Positions 1-7,501 of a stretch of DNA of 11,434 bases are shown piece after piece. The stretch is from an uncultured Alistipes sp. Lineage in GTDB: Bacteria > Bacteroidota > Bacteroidia > Bacteroidales > Rikenellaceae. Made by a program: the position numbers and the translations under genes. The first letter of the stretch is position 1. Every line of letters begins with the position of its first letter. The stretch covers positions 1 through 11,434 of the forward strand of contig CAMWYI010000047.1 in NCBI GenBank assembly GCA_947178455.1, given 5' to 3'. The notes under the pieces are model-generated. The model worked only from the letters and a program-made list of their open reading frames with translations. It made no database searches and was not told the origin of the DNA.

Positions 1-2996
1 GGGTCGGTGACCACGAGGTCGTCGCCCTCGCTGCGGGCCGCGAAGATGCCTGCGCCCCCTTGCAGCGTCAGCAGCCGTTCGTCGCGGCTGCGGGTCAGCA
101 GGGTCTGCGCATCGGCCAGCACTTGGCGCGCTTCGGCTCCCTTTTCGGGGTGGTCGAGCAGGTCGGGATAGCGGCCTTTCAGACCCCACGCCGCGAAAAA
201 GAAATTCCAGTCGATGAACGGCTCGACGTCGGCGATGTCATAGTCGGGAAATACCATGCGGCCTGTGTGAAGCGGCTCGACGGGCACGTGGGGCGGACGG
301 GCTGCGCCGATGCGGCGGGCTTCCGCCAGCGTCACCGCATTGCGTTGCGCTTCGCGGCGGGCGTATTCGTCGCGCAGGCGTTGTTGCTCTGCGCGCACTT
401 CGTCGGCAAACCGGTCGCTGTCGGGGCCCAGCAGCTGTGCGAGCAGACGGCTGTTGCAGCTGGCATTGGGCGAGTGGACGACCGTGCCGGAGTAGACCGG
501 TGCGATTTTCAGGGCCGTGTGGAGGTCGGAGGTGGTCGCGCCGCCGATGATGACCGGAATCCGCAGGCCGCGCCGCTCCAATTCGCGGCATACGCCGATC
601 ATTTCGTCGAGCGACGGCGTAATCAGCCCGCTCAATCCGATGCACTCCGCGCCCCATGCGACTGCTTCGTCGACGATGCGCTGCGCGTCGACCATGACGC
701 CCAAATCGCGGATTTCGTAGCCGTTGCAGGCCATGACCACCGCGACGATATTCTTGCCGATGTCGTGCACGTCGCCCTTGACCGTCGCCACCAACACCTT
801 GCCTGCGCGGTGTTGCGTCGCGTTGCGTTCGATGTAGGGCGTCAGCACCGCGACGGCTTGTTTCATGACGCGCGCCGTCTTGACCACCTGCGGCAGGAAC
901 ATTTTGCCCTCGCCGAACAGCGTGCCGACCCGCTCCATGGCGGGCATCAGCAGCGTGTCGACCACCGCCAGCGGGTCGCCCAGTTGGCGGTAGGCTTCGA
1001 GCGTGTCGGTTTCGATATATTTCGCATCGCCTTTCAGCATGGCGTGGTCGATGCGTTCGCGCAGCTTCGTCTGCCGCCACGTGTCGGCGGCTTGCGACGT
1101 CGCTTCGGTTGCGGCGTGCATGCGCTGTGCATACTCCGCGAGCCGTTCCGAAGCATTCGGTCGACGGCACAGCAGCACGTCCTCGACCCGTTCGAGCAGT
1201 TCGGGCTCGATGTCGTCATAAACGCGCAGTGCCTGCGGGTTGACGATGCCCATGTCCATGCCCGCGCGGATAGCGTGGTAAAGGAACGCCGCGTGCATCG
1301 CTTCGCGCACGGGATTGTTGCCCCGAAAGGCGAACGAAAGGTTCGAGACGCCGCCCGAAACCTTGGCATGGGGCAGATGCTCCTTGATCCAGCGCGTGGC
1401 ATCGATGAACGCTTTGGCATAGCCGTCGTGTTCGGCGATACCCGTCGCGACGGCCAGCACGTTGGGGTCGAAAATGATGTCTTCGGCCGGAAAACCGGCT
1501 TCGGTCAGCAGACGGTAGGCGCGTGCGGCGACCTCGATTTTGCGTTCGCAGGTGTCGGCCTGCCCGCGCTCGTCGAAGAGCATCACCACGACGGCCGCTC
1601 CGTAGCGGTGGATTTCGCGGGCCCGTTCGAGGAACACCGTTTCGCCCTCTTTGAGCGAAATCGAGTTGACGACGGCCTTGCCTTGCGTGGCTTCGAGTCC
1701 GGCCACGAGCGTCGCCCAGTCCGACGAGTCGATCATCGTCGGCACACGGGCGATTTCGGGTTCCGACGCAATCAGATTCAGGAACGTGCGCATGGCTTTC
1801 GGGCCGTCGATAAGGCCGTCGTCCATGCAGACGTCGATGATTTGTGCGCCCGCTTCGACCTGTGCTCGGGCGACGGAGAGGGCTTCGTCGTAATTGCCCT
1901 CGCGAATCAGCCGCGCGAAGCGGGCCGAACCGGCGACGTTGGTGCGTTCGCCTACATTGATGAAATTGGCTTCGGGAACGATTCGCAGCGGTTCCAGTCC
2001 GCATAGCACCGTTTCGCGGCACGGCGCGGGCAGCGGGCGCGGAGCATAGTCCCCGATGATTTTGTGCAACTCGAAAATATGTTCGGGCGTCGTGCCGCAG
2101 CATCCGCCCACGATATTGACCAATCCGCGCCGCAGGTACTCGCCGACATCTTCGGCGAACATCGAGGGCGTTTCGTCGTAGCCGCCCATGACGTTGGGCA
2201 GTCCGGCGTTGGGGTGGGCCGAGATGCGCACGGGTGCGACGGCGGCCAGCCGCTCCAAGTAGGGCAGCAACTGTTTGGCTCCGTAGGCGCAGTTGAGACC
2301 GACGGAAAGCAGGTCGGCATGCGCGACCGAAGCGCAGAAAGCCTCGACGGTCTGCCCCGACAGCGTGCGGCCGCTGGTGTCGGCCAGCGTGCCCGAAACC
2401 ATGACGGGCATGCGGCGGCCCGTCCGTTCGGCGATGCGGTCTATGGCATAGAGGGCCGCTTTGGCGTTGAGCGTGTCGAATACGGTCTCGACGAGCAGGA
2501 TGTCGACGCCCCCTTCGAGCAGTCCTTCGACCTGTTCGGTATAGGCGTCGACCAGCTGGCGGAACGTCACCTCGCGGGCCGCCGGATCGGCGACATCGGC
2601 CGACATCGACGCCGTGCGGTTCGTCGGCCCGATAGAGCCTGCCACGAAACGCGGCCGTTGCGGATTGCGGGCCGTGCAAGCGTCGGCCGTCTCGCGTGCG
2701 ATGTGGGCGGCGGCGCACGCGATTTCGCGGGCGAACCCCTCCAACCGGTAGTCGGCCAGCGACACGGCGTTGGCATTGAAAGAATCGGTCGTCACGATGT
2801 CGGCTCCGGCCGCCAGATATTTTTCGTGGATTTCGCGCAGCACGTCGGGACGGGTCAGCGCGAGCAGGTCATTGCACCCTTTGAGCGGAACGGGCCAGTC
2901 GGCGAACCGTTCGCCGCGATACTCCGCCTCGGTCAGGCCGTAGCGCTGCACCATCGTGCCCAATCCGCCGTCGAGCAGCAGGATACGTTCGTCCAA
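1..2996 (-). CDS. metH: Cobalamin-dependent methionine synthase (5-methyltetrahydrofolate-homocysteine methyltransferase), 3'-truncated by the window
   Basis: Cytosolic enzyme that moves the methyl group of 5-methyltetrahydrofolate via cobalamin to homocysteine, giving methionine. About 998 codons are visible, and the frame stays open to the left edge. Counting from TTG 2996, the homocysteine domain comes first (LLDGGLGTM, then zinc ligands Cys236 and Cys299-Cys300 in GLNCAYG and GGCCGTT). The pterin domain starts near 346 (INVGERTN). A helical cap precedes the B12 domain with DVHDIG (cobalt-ligand His744), and the reactivation domain begins around 910-930 (FIDW near 928-930). E. coli MetH is about 1227 residues, so roughly the last 220 lie outside. 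The start is unsettled: the frame is open from 3089, but the only usual start codon is TTG 2996, which falls inside the conserved first helix. The zinc cysteines sit 11 residues earlier than in E. coli, so the true start is probably upstream, perhaps ATA 3047. It is last in the operon seen here. Confidence 0.96.
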   Translation of the reverse strand, partial: MDERILLLDGGLGTMVQRYGLTEAEYRGERFADWPVPLKGCNDLLALTRPDVLREIHEKYLAAGADIVTTDSFNANAVSLADYRLEGFAREIACAAAHIARETADACTARNPQRPRFVAGSIGPTNRTASMSADVADPAAREVTFRQLVDAYTEQVEGLLEGGVDILLVETVFDTLNAKAALYAIDRIAERTGRRMPVMVSGTLADTSGRTLSGQTVEAFCASVAHADLLSVGLNCAYGAKQLLPYLERLAAVAPVRISAHPNAGLPNVMGGYDETPSMFAEDVGEYLRRGLVNIVGGCCGTTPEHIFELHKIIGDYAPRPLPAPCRETVLCGLEPLRIVPEANFINVGERTNVAGSARFARLIREGNYDEALSVARAQVEAGAQIIDVCMDDGLIDGPKAMRTFLNLIASEPEIARVPTMIDSSDWATLVAGLEATQGKAVVNSISLKEGETVFLERAREIHRYGAAVVVMLFDERGQADTCERKIEVAARAYRLLTEAGFPAEDIIFDPNVLAVATGIAEHDGYAKAFIDATRWIKEHLPHAKVSGGVSNLSFAFRGNNPVREAMHAAFLYHAIRAGMDMGIVNPQALRVYDDIEPELLERVEDVLLCRRPNASERLAEYAQRMHAATEATSQAADTWRQTKLRERIDHAMLKGDAKYIETDTLEAYRQLGDPLAVVDTLLMPAMERVGTLFGEGKMFLPQVVKTARVMKQAVAVLTPYIERNATQHRAGKVLVATVKGDVHDIGKNIVAVVMACNGYEIRDLGVMVDAQRIVDEAVAWGAECIGLSGLITPSLDEMIGVCRELERRGLRIPVIIGGATTSDLHTALKIAPVYSGTVVHSPNASCNSRLLAQLLGPDSDRFADEVRAEQQRLRDEYARREAQRNAVTLAEARRIGAARPPHVPVEPLHTGRMVFPDYDIADVEPFIDWNFFFAAWGLKGRYPDLLDHPEKGAEARQVLADAQTLLTRSRDERLLTLQGGAGIFAARSEGDDLVVTD

Positions 2997-3067
2997 GAGC
3001 CGTCGGAGCGGCTCCGGCCCGCCGGTCGGCGCGGCGAATCGCTGTATGTCGTCAGTCCGTTCGATAG

Positions 3068-3865
3068 CTATTTGGAAACGATTTCGATTTCAAAGAGTTT
3101 CGGCCAGTTCTTGCCCGTCACGAAGATACGTCCCGTCGCCGCGTCGCGCGCGATGCCGTTCAGTACGTCGGTGTCGGGCGTCCGGTCGCTGTCGGGCAGC
3201 AGGCCCGTGAGGTCGACGATGCCCTCGACGATGCCCGTCGCAGGGTCGATGACGAGGATGCAATCTGTCGTGTAGACATTGGCCCAGATGCGGCCGTCGA
3301 TCCATTCCAGTTCGTTGAGCAGCCGCACCGGTTCGCCGCGCAGGGTGACTGTGATGCTCCCCGTGCGCCGGAAATCCACAGGGTCGACGATGCGGATGTT
3401 CTCCGAACCGTCGCTCATGTAGAGCTTCTCGCCGTCGGTGGTCAGCCCCCAGCCCTCGCCGGTGTAACGGAACGTGGCGGTTTCGCGCCCCGTCGCTGCG
3501 TCGTACACGTAAGCCTTGTTCGACAGCCACGTGAGCTGGTAGATTTTGCCGTCGAGCAGCGTGATGCCCTCGCCGAAATCGGCACGCGGCAGGCGGGCGA
3601 CGACGGTCGTGCGGCCGGTCGCGAGGTCGGTTTTCGTGAGCCGCGAAGCTCCGTTCTGACCCGTGCCCTCCCACAACAACCCGTCGGCGAACTGCAATCC
3701 TTGCGTGTAGGCGTCAGTGGCGTGGGGATGAACTGCTTTGACGCGGTAGGTGCACACCGTCGGTTCGACCGTCCGGTCGGCGGCGGGCCGCTTGGCGCGA
3801 ACCGTCCCCGAACCGCAGGCGACGAGCGACGCCGCGACGAGCGAAAGGAGCAATCGGTATTTCAT
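3068..3865 (-). CDS. Glutaminyl-peptide cyclotransferase (glutamine cyclotransferase family), lipoprotein
   Basis: Members of this family (plant/bacterial-type glutaminyl cyclase, a five-bladed beta-propeller) turn N-terminal glutamine of peptides into pyroglutamate with release of ammonia. The 265-residue product starts with a lipoprotein signal (MKYRLLLSLVAASLVAC, lipid-modified Cys17), so it should be anchored in the cell envelope. There is no acidic run after the Cys of the kind that directs Bacteroidetes lipoproteins to the surface, so a periplasmic side is more likely. Family motifs in order are YTQGL (53-57), WEGTGQNGAS (65-74), FGEGIT (97-102), GEGWGL (136-141), LNELEWIDGRIWANVY (183-198), LNGIA (235-239) and VTGKNWP (249-255). 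A longer frame runs up to 4093, but ATG 3865 is chosen because the signal peptide begins there and the extension only mirrors the upstream gene. It lies 14 nt after the yhcH-like gene and ends inside the open frame of metH. Confidence 0.92.
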   Translation of the reverse strand: MKYRLLLSLVAASLVACGSGTVRAKRPAADRTVEPTVCTYRVKAVHPHATDAYTQGLQFADGLLWEGTGQNGASRLTKTDLATGRTTVVARLPRADFGEGITLLDGKIYQLTWLSNKAYVYDAATGRETATFRYTGEGWGLTTDGEKLYMSDGSENIRIVDPVDFRRTGSITVTLRGEPVRLLNELEWIDGRIWANVYTTDCILVIDPATGIVEGIVDLTGLLPDSDRTPDTDVLNGIARDAATGRIFVTGKNWPKLFEIEIVSK

Positions 3866-3879
3866 TCGGTCGCGTGCGG

Positions 3880-4329
3880 CTATTTGCGCACCTTGAAGAT
3901 GATTTTGCGCACGACGCCTTCGCCGACCATCGGAGCGTGTCCGTCTTCGGGGAAGAGTACCGTGAACTGGCCCGGGTAGAGCGTATAGTAGGTCTGCGGC
4001 ACGTCGTCGAAAAGCTGGATGTCTTTTTCGCGGTTGAACGCGCCCTGCGGCTGTGTGAGATTGCACCGCTCGCTCCAACCGAACGACTCGCATTTGCCCG
4101 TGATGAGCATCTGGATGTCGATGTACTCGTCGTGCACCTCCAATTTGGCGGCCTCTTTGGTTTTCAGCTCGCGTTCCATTACGTTGACGTAGATGTCGCG
4201 GCCGTCCAGTTCGTGGATGCCCGGCTCGACGGTCGTCCAGTCGGTCGAAGCCATCAGTTCGAATGCTTTTTTCATGCGCGGGCTCACTCCGTAGTAGAGC
4301 GCGGCGTTTTTCAGAGAGTCTAAAATCAT
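3880..4329 (-). CDS. YhcH/YjgK/YiaL family cupin protein (DUF386)
   Basis: A 149-residue, full-length member of the YhcH/YjgK/YiaL family: small double-stranded beta-helix proteins related to E. coli NanQ (YhcH) of sialic acid use and to EbgC. Visible family features are the N-terminal helix region, the strand with LEVHDEYIDIQ (63-73, candidate metal ligands His66 and Glu68) and FPEDGHAP (126-133, His131). No signal peptide, so cytosolic. ATG 4329 follows an A/T-rich stretch (TTAATAAAA) typical of Bacteroidetes translation starts. It is separated by 38 nt from the EEP gene upstream and by 14 nt from the cyclotransferase gene downstream. No sialic acid or other sugar catabolic gene is next to it here, so a specific sugar substrate cannot be assigned; a sugar anomerase-like or accessory role is inference from relatives. 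Confidence 0.93.
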   Translation of the reverse strand: MILDSLKNAALYYGVSPRMKKAFELMASTDWTTVEPGIHELDGRDIYVNVMERELKTKEAAKLEVHDEYIDIQMLITGKCESFGWSERCNLTQPQGAFNREKDIQLFDDVPQTYYTLYPGQFTVLFPEDGHAPMVGEGVVRKIIFKVRK

Positions 4330-4367
4330 TTTTATTAATTTAATTGGAATTTATCTCACGGTTTTAT

Positions 4368-5489
4368 TTACATCCGTTTCTGCAACCGCACGATGATAGG
4401 CAGGTGGTCGGAATAGGTGACGAACGGCGTCGCATAGGAAACGGCCCTGAACCCCGACGAGTGCAGCAGGTAGTCGATGCGCAGGGTGTTGAAAAATCCG
4501 CGATAGGTGTGCGAATAGCCCGTGCCGCACTCGCTGAACGCATCCTCCGCTCCGCGTGCCATTGTGCGGTAGACATACGAAACCGGTGTGTCGTTGAAGT
4601 CACCGCAGACGATGTAGCCCGTGCGTGTGGCGGCGATGACCGGCGCGATGCGGTCGACCTGCTCGGCCCGCAGGACGCTGTTGTTGCGGTGGCGGCGGAT
4701 GATGCTCCGTATCTTGGCCCAACGGGTCGAATCGGTCAGATAGAGCCGCTGCGAGAGGAATTCATCGTCGTCGGCCTTGATTTCGGTGGTGTGGAGATGA
4801 TTGTTGAAGATGCGCACCACTTCGTCGCCGATGCGTACATCGGCCCACATCGACGCGCCGGCGGTCGGTATCGTGTCCGATTGCACGATAGGGAACTTGC
4901 TCAATATCACCATCGGGCCGGCTGCGACCGTGCCGCTCGTGCCCACCACCGAGTAGTTTTTCAGCAGATTGGTGAATGCCGCGCTCTGCCGGACGACCGC
5001 CGCATTGTACTCTTGCAGGCACACGATGTCGGGATCGAGCCGCAGAATCAGTCGGCTGATGCGGTCGGGGCTGGTTTCGCCGCGATCGTCGTAGAAATAG
5101 CGCACGTTGTAGGTCATCACCTTGAAGGTGCGGTCGTAATTCGGTTCGCCGTAGGTGCGGCGGAACTGCCCGCGATAGAAGAGCGAGATGTGGAAGCATC
5201 CCACCGCAATCAGCATGAGCAGCACGCCTGCCCGTCCCCAGCTCCAGCGAATGATCCAGTAGAGAACCAGCACGATGGTCGCCACGAAGATGCCGGGTGC
5301 AATGAGTCCCAGCATGGGGAAAATTTTTACTTTCGCGGGGTGGATGTAGGGCACGAGCAGCGTCAGGGTCATCGTCAAACCGACGATGACGGTCAGTACG
5401 GTCATGCACCCGTCGAGCAGGGTCGTCGCGAACAGCGGGCCGCGCTGGCGTTCGTAGCTTTTGTAATCGGAATAGTACTCTTCAGCCAT
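4368..5489 (-). CDS. Membrane-anchored endonuclease/exonuclease/phosphatase (EEP) family protein
   Basis: A 373-residue protein with an N-terminal membrane part and a C-terminal EEP domain (DNase I / inositol phosphatase / sphingomyelinase fold). Three hydrophobic segments lie at about 25-47, 57-79 and 87-104. The EEP signature residues follow in order: MTYNVR (Asn128), CLQE (Glu160), FNNHLHT (Asn230, His231), GDFND (Asp297, Asn299), RIDY (Asp339) and SDHLP (Asp361, His362). A full metal-dependent phosphodiesterase or phosphatase site is therefore present. The substrate (nucleic acid, phosphoinositide or sphingolipid-type) cannot be told from sequence. Which side of the membrane the domain faces is unresolved: three segments would put the two ends on opposite sides. 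Start ATG 5489 lies 3 nt after the rhomboid stop, so the two are almost certainly co-transcribed and translationally close. This type of rhomboid plus EEP pair is, to my recollection, common in Bacteroidetes. Confidence 0.9.
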   Translation of the reverse strand: MAEEYYSDYKSYERQRGPLFATTLLDGCMTVLTVIVGLTMTLTLLVPYIHPAKVKIFPMLGLIAPGIFVATIVLVLYWIIRWSWGRAGVLLMLIAVGCFHISLFYRGQFRRTYGEPNYDRTFKVMTYNVRYFYDDRGETSPDRISRLILRLDPDIVCLQEYNAAVVRQSAAFTNLLKNYSVVGTSGTVAAGPMVILSKFPIVQSDTIPTAGASMWADVRIGDEVVRIFNNHLHTTEIKADDDEFLSQRLYLTDSTRWAKIRSIIRRHRNNSVLRAEQVDRIAPVIAATRTGYIVCGDFNDTPVSYVYRTMARGAEDAFSECGTGYSHTYRGFFNTLRIDYLLHSSGFRAVSYATPFVTYSDHLPIIVRLQKRM

Positions 5490-5492
5490 GTG

Positions 5493-6098
5493 TCAGAATC
5501 GGATTTTGCCTTGTCGCCGCCACCAGTAGAGCAGCAGCAGTCCCCACAGCATGCCGCCGACATGGGCGAAGTGGGCGACGTTGCCGTAGCCGCGCCAGCC
5601 GGAGAACAGTTCGATGACGCCGTACCCGATGACGAACCATTTGGCTTTGATCGGCACGGGTAGCGGGAAAATGAAGATGTGTTGGTTTGGATGCAGCACG
5701 CCGAAGGCGAGTAGCAGGCCCATGACGGCACCCGACGCACCGATGAGTTGCACGTAGTATTCGCCCGTGAACCATACGGTGGCCATTTGGATGAGGGCCG
5801 CGCCGATGCCGCAGACGAAATAATAGATCAGAAACCGTTGTTGTCCCAGTTCGTATTCGAGCGTGCGGCCGAACATCCACAGCGCGAACATGTTGAAAAA
5901 GAGGTGTTCGAGACCGCCGTGCAGAAACATGTAGGTTACGAACTGATAGGAATGGAACAGCGGGTTCTGAAACCAGAACAGCGAGCCGTAGAGCATGATT
6001 CGTTCTCCGACAGGCAGCAGCGCAGTGGCCATGAAAGCCAGTACGTTGATGATTATCAGGTTTTTGACGACCGGAGGCGTCTGGAAATAGGGATTCAT
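5493..6098 (-). CDS. Rhomboid family intramembrane serine protease
   Basis: A 201-residue polytopic membrane protein of the rhomboid family, which cleaves transmembrane substrates inside the bilayer. From ATG 6098, the loop/TM2 motif HGGLEHLFFN carries the oxyanion-side residues (His65 and Asn69, HxxxN). The catalytic serine is in GASGAV (Ser122), and the catalytic histidine is in AHVGG (His179). The full Ser-His dyad and the conserved glycines suggest an active protease. About six membrane segments are visible. The frame can be extended three codons to a TTG at 6107, but that codon overlaps the -7 promoter element (6105-6112), so ATG 6098 is preferred. It is the first gene of the minus-strand operon, 3 nt before the EEP gene. 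The target protein is unknown. Confidence 0.93.
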   Translation of the reverse strand: MNPYFQTPPVVKNLIIINVLAFMATALLPVGERIMLYGSLFWFQNPLFHSYQFVTYMFLHGGLEHLFFNMFALWMFGRTLEYELGQQRFLIYYFVCGIGAALIQMATVWFTGEYYVQLIGASGAVMGLLLAFGVLHPNQHIFIFPLPVPIKAKWFVIGYGVIELFSGWRGYGNVAHFAHVGGMLWGLLLLYWWRRQGKIRF

Positions 6099-6104
6099 TA
6101 AAGG

Positions 6105-6135
6105 CAAAGATACGAATAAACGAGAGCAAAAGCAA
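6105..6135 (-). promoter_or_regulatory. Bacteroidetes-type promoter for the rhomboid-to-metH operon
   Basis: Read on the minus strand, TATCTTTG (6112-6105) is a perfect match to the Bacteroidetes -7 consensus TAnnTTTG. A TTG at 6135-6133 sits 20 nt upstream, at the spacing expected of the -33 element. The -7 box ends only six bases before ATG 6098, so transcription should begin at or within a few bases of the start codon. Confidence 0.65.
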
Positions 6136-6189
6136 GTTTACTTACATTTTGCCGAGCGAGAGGGAATAAAGGTGGCATCCCGATAATAT

Positions 6190-6224
6190 GAAAATCCCCG
6201 ACATTGGTGCTGTCGGGGATTTTC
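6190..6224 (-). terminator. Rho-independent-type hairpin terminator after the secreted-protein gene
   Basis: A perfect 14-bp inverted repeat (GAAAATCCCCGACA with its complement, 7-nt loop). The A-run of one arm and T-run of the other flank a GC-rich core. It starts 14 nt past the stop of the minus-strand gene ending at 6239 and separates that unit from the rhomboid operon. The symmetric T/A flanks would let it work in both directions. Confidence 0.85.
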
Positions 6225-6238
6225 AACTGAATTAGAGG

Positions 6239-7471
6239 TTATTTGCCGGTACGGGGAAAATAGAGCATAGGAATTCTACAACAAATGCCTGCAAAATCGG
6301 TGATTGCATCCAATTCGAATTCCCGATAACCGGTATTGATTTCGGAAATCGAAATGTTCTTACCGGCCGAATTGCTCGAAAGTTTACCGTGATAGCCATC
6401 ATTGGTTGCATAATTGCAATAATCAAGAATACCGTTCGTTGCTTTGCCGGTGTACGTGATGCCTTTATAGGTAAACTTGAAATCGCCGTTAATAAATCCT
6501 TTGTAAACATCGAGCGAGATATTTTTTTTCAACAACTCATCGTTTCCAAATGTCGAAGAGGCCGAAACGTTGCTCGAGTAGGTTAGGCGACCATGCACGA
6601 TGCCGTTTTTATAATAGTACGTGCACGATTCGGAACCGTTGAGATATACCCAGCCGTGCTGTGACAATCCGGTCCAGAATTTATAGTTATTGAATGTCAT
6701 TGTTTCGGTACATTTACCGTGTTTCACTTCATATCCGTCGTCGTTTACATAATACTGGTAGGTTACTTTCGCTCCCAAAGTATTGGTTGCCGTTTTCGTC
6801 TGTAAAGGCTTTACAGGGTCGGAAATATCGGCTTTCAGAGTTGCGTAGATTCGTTTTTTTCGCTCTGCTGCAATTGCTTTCTCACGAGCAGCCAGTTCCG
6901 CTGCCTCTCTTGCTGCGACTTCAGCTTGTTCGATAGCAGCAATAGAATCTCTAATAGCATCTTTCCGTTTGAATTCAAGATACTTCTCCTCATACTTCAG
7001 GTACCATGCTACAAACACGGTCTTCTCTTTTTCAAACGTACTCTTATCCTGCTGCAACGCTTCCATTTTCTTTGCGAACGGTGATTCGGCCTTATACCTT
7101 GGTAAGGACAATGTCCCTTTGTATTTTACCCCGTCGATTGTCAGGATTTTGTCGATGTTGTCCAAAAAAGTATGCCTATATACGATGTCTTGAAATACCG
7201 TATCTGTAACCGTATATTCGAATGTTTCGTCTCGACCGTAGCGATAATTGATTTTGAATTTATTGAGATAATATTCATATTCGCGTGTCCAACTGCTTTC
7301 GTGTGGAATACTGGTGTATATGCGTTCCAGGTCTATGTTATTTGTCGGATACTCCTTGTGTCGATAGGTACAATCATACGGAATGCGTATGGTCTGTTTT
7401 TGTCCCATTGCGTCGATGCTGCTTACGAGCATGGCCATCATCAAGACAGCGATTTTTGAAATTGTTTTCAT
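6239..7471 (-). CDS. Secreted protein of unknown function with charged helical region and MORN-like C-terminal repeats
   Basis: I do not recognise this gene. The 410-residue product has a signal peptide (MKTISKIAVLMMAMLVSSIDA, cleavage probably near residue 21-24) and no lipobox, so it should be periplasmic or secreted. Residues 25-130 are tyrosine-rich and probably beta-structured. Residues 132-210 are rich in Lys, Glu and Ala and likely form a long helix or coiled coil. Residues 235-370 contain repeated short strands with a G-x-[FYL] pattern (HGKCTETMTF, YYKNGIVHGRLTY, YKGFINGDFKFTYKG, YHGKL), resembling MORN or toxin-antidote-like repeats. Coding GC is clearly lower than in metH or the symporter gene. 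It starts 30 nt after the stop of the 281-residue gene with no TAnnTTTG box between them, so it is probably the last gene of that unit, and a terminator follows. Confidence 0.85.
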   Translation of the reverse strand: MKTISKIAVLMMAMLVSSIDAMGQKQTIRIPYDCTYRHKEYPTNNIDLERIYTSIPHESSWTREYEYYLNKFKINYRYGRDETFEYTVTDTVFQDIVYRHTFLDNIDKILTIDGVKYKGTLSLPRYKAESPFAKKMEALQQDKSTFEKEKTVFVAWYLKYEEKYLEFKRKDAIRDSIAAIEQAEVAAREAAELAAREKAIAAERKKRIYATLKADISDPVKPLQTKTATNTLGAKVTYQYYVNDDGYEVKHGKCTETMTFNNYKFWTGLSQHGWVYLNGSESCTYYYKNGIVHGRLTYSSNVSASSTFGNDELLKKNISLDVYKGFINGDFKFTYKGITYTGKATNGILDYCNYATNDGYHGKLSSNSAGKNISISEINTGYREFELDAITDFAGICCRIPMLYFPRTGK

Positions 7472-7501
7472 GATTTGATAAATTAAAGGTTTCGTTTTAC
7501 A

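Noticed and set aside
60..2006. 648-codon open frame on the plus strand
   Set aside because: It is antisense to metH, whose translation shows all MetH domains. Long antisense frames are expected in GC-rich genes, and the product has no recognisable family and a skewed composition.
1216..2718. 500-codon frame on the minus strand
   Set aside because: Another-frame shadow of metH; extremely rich in Arg, Gly and His with no family motif.
2064..3275. 403-codon frame on the plus strand
   Set aside because: Antisense shadow of metH and the end of the cyclotransferase gene; no motifs.
3866..4093. N-terminal extension of the cyclotransferase frame (76 codons)
   Set aside because: The extension covers the end of the yhcH-like gene in another frame and is Arg-rich; a lipoprotein signal begins exactly at ATG 3865.
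4344..5663. 439-codon frame on the plus strand
   Set aside because: Antisense shadow of the EEP and rhomboid genes; low-complexity His/Asp/Val-rich product.
6099..6107. TTG start of the rhomboid gene three codons upstream
   Set aside because: The TTG lies in the -7 promoter box, so it would not be transcribed; ATG 6098 also matches the usual N-terminus of such rhomboids.
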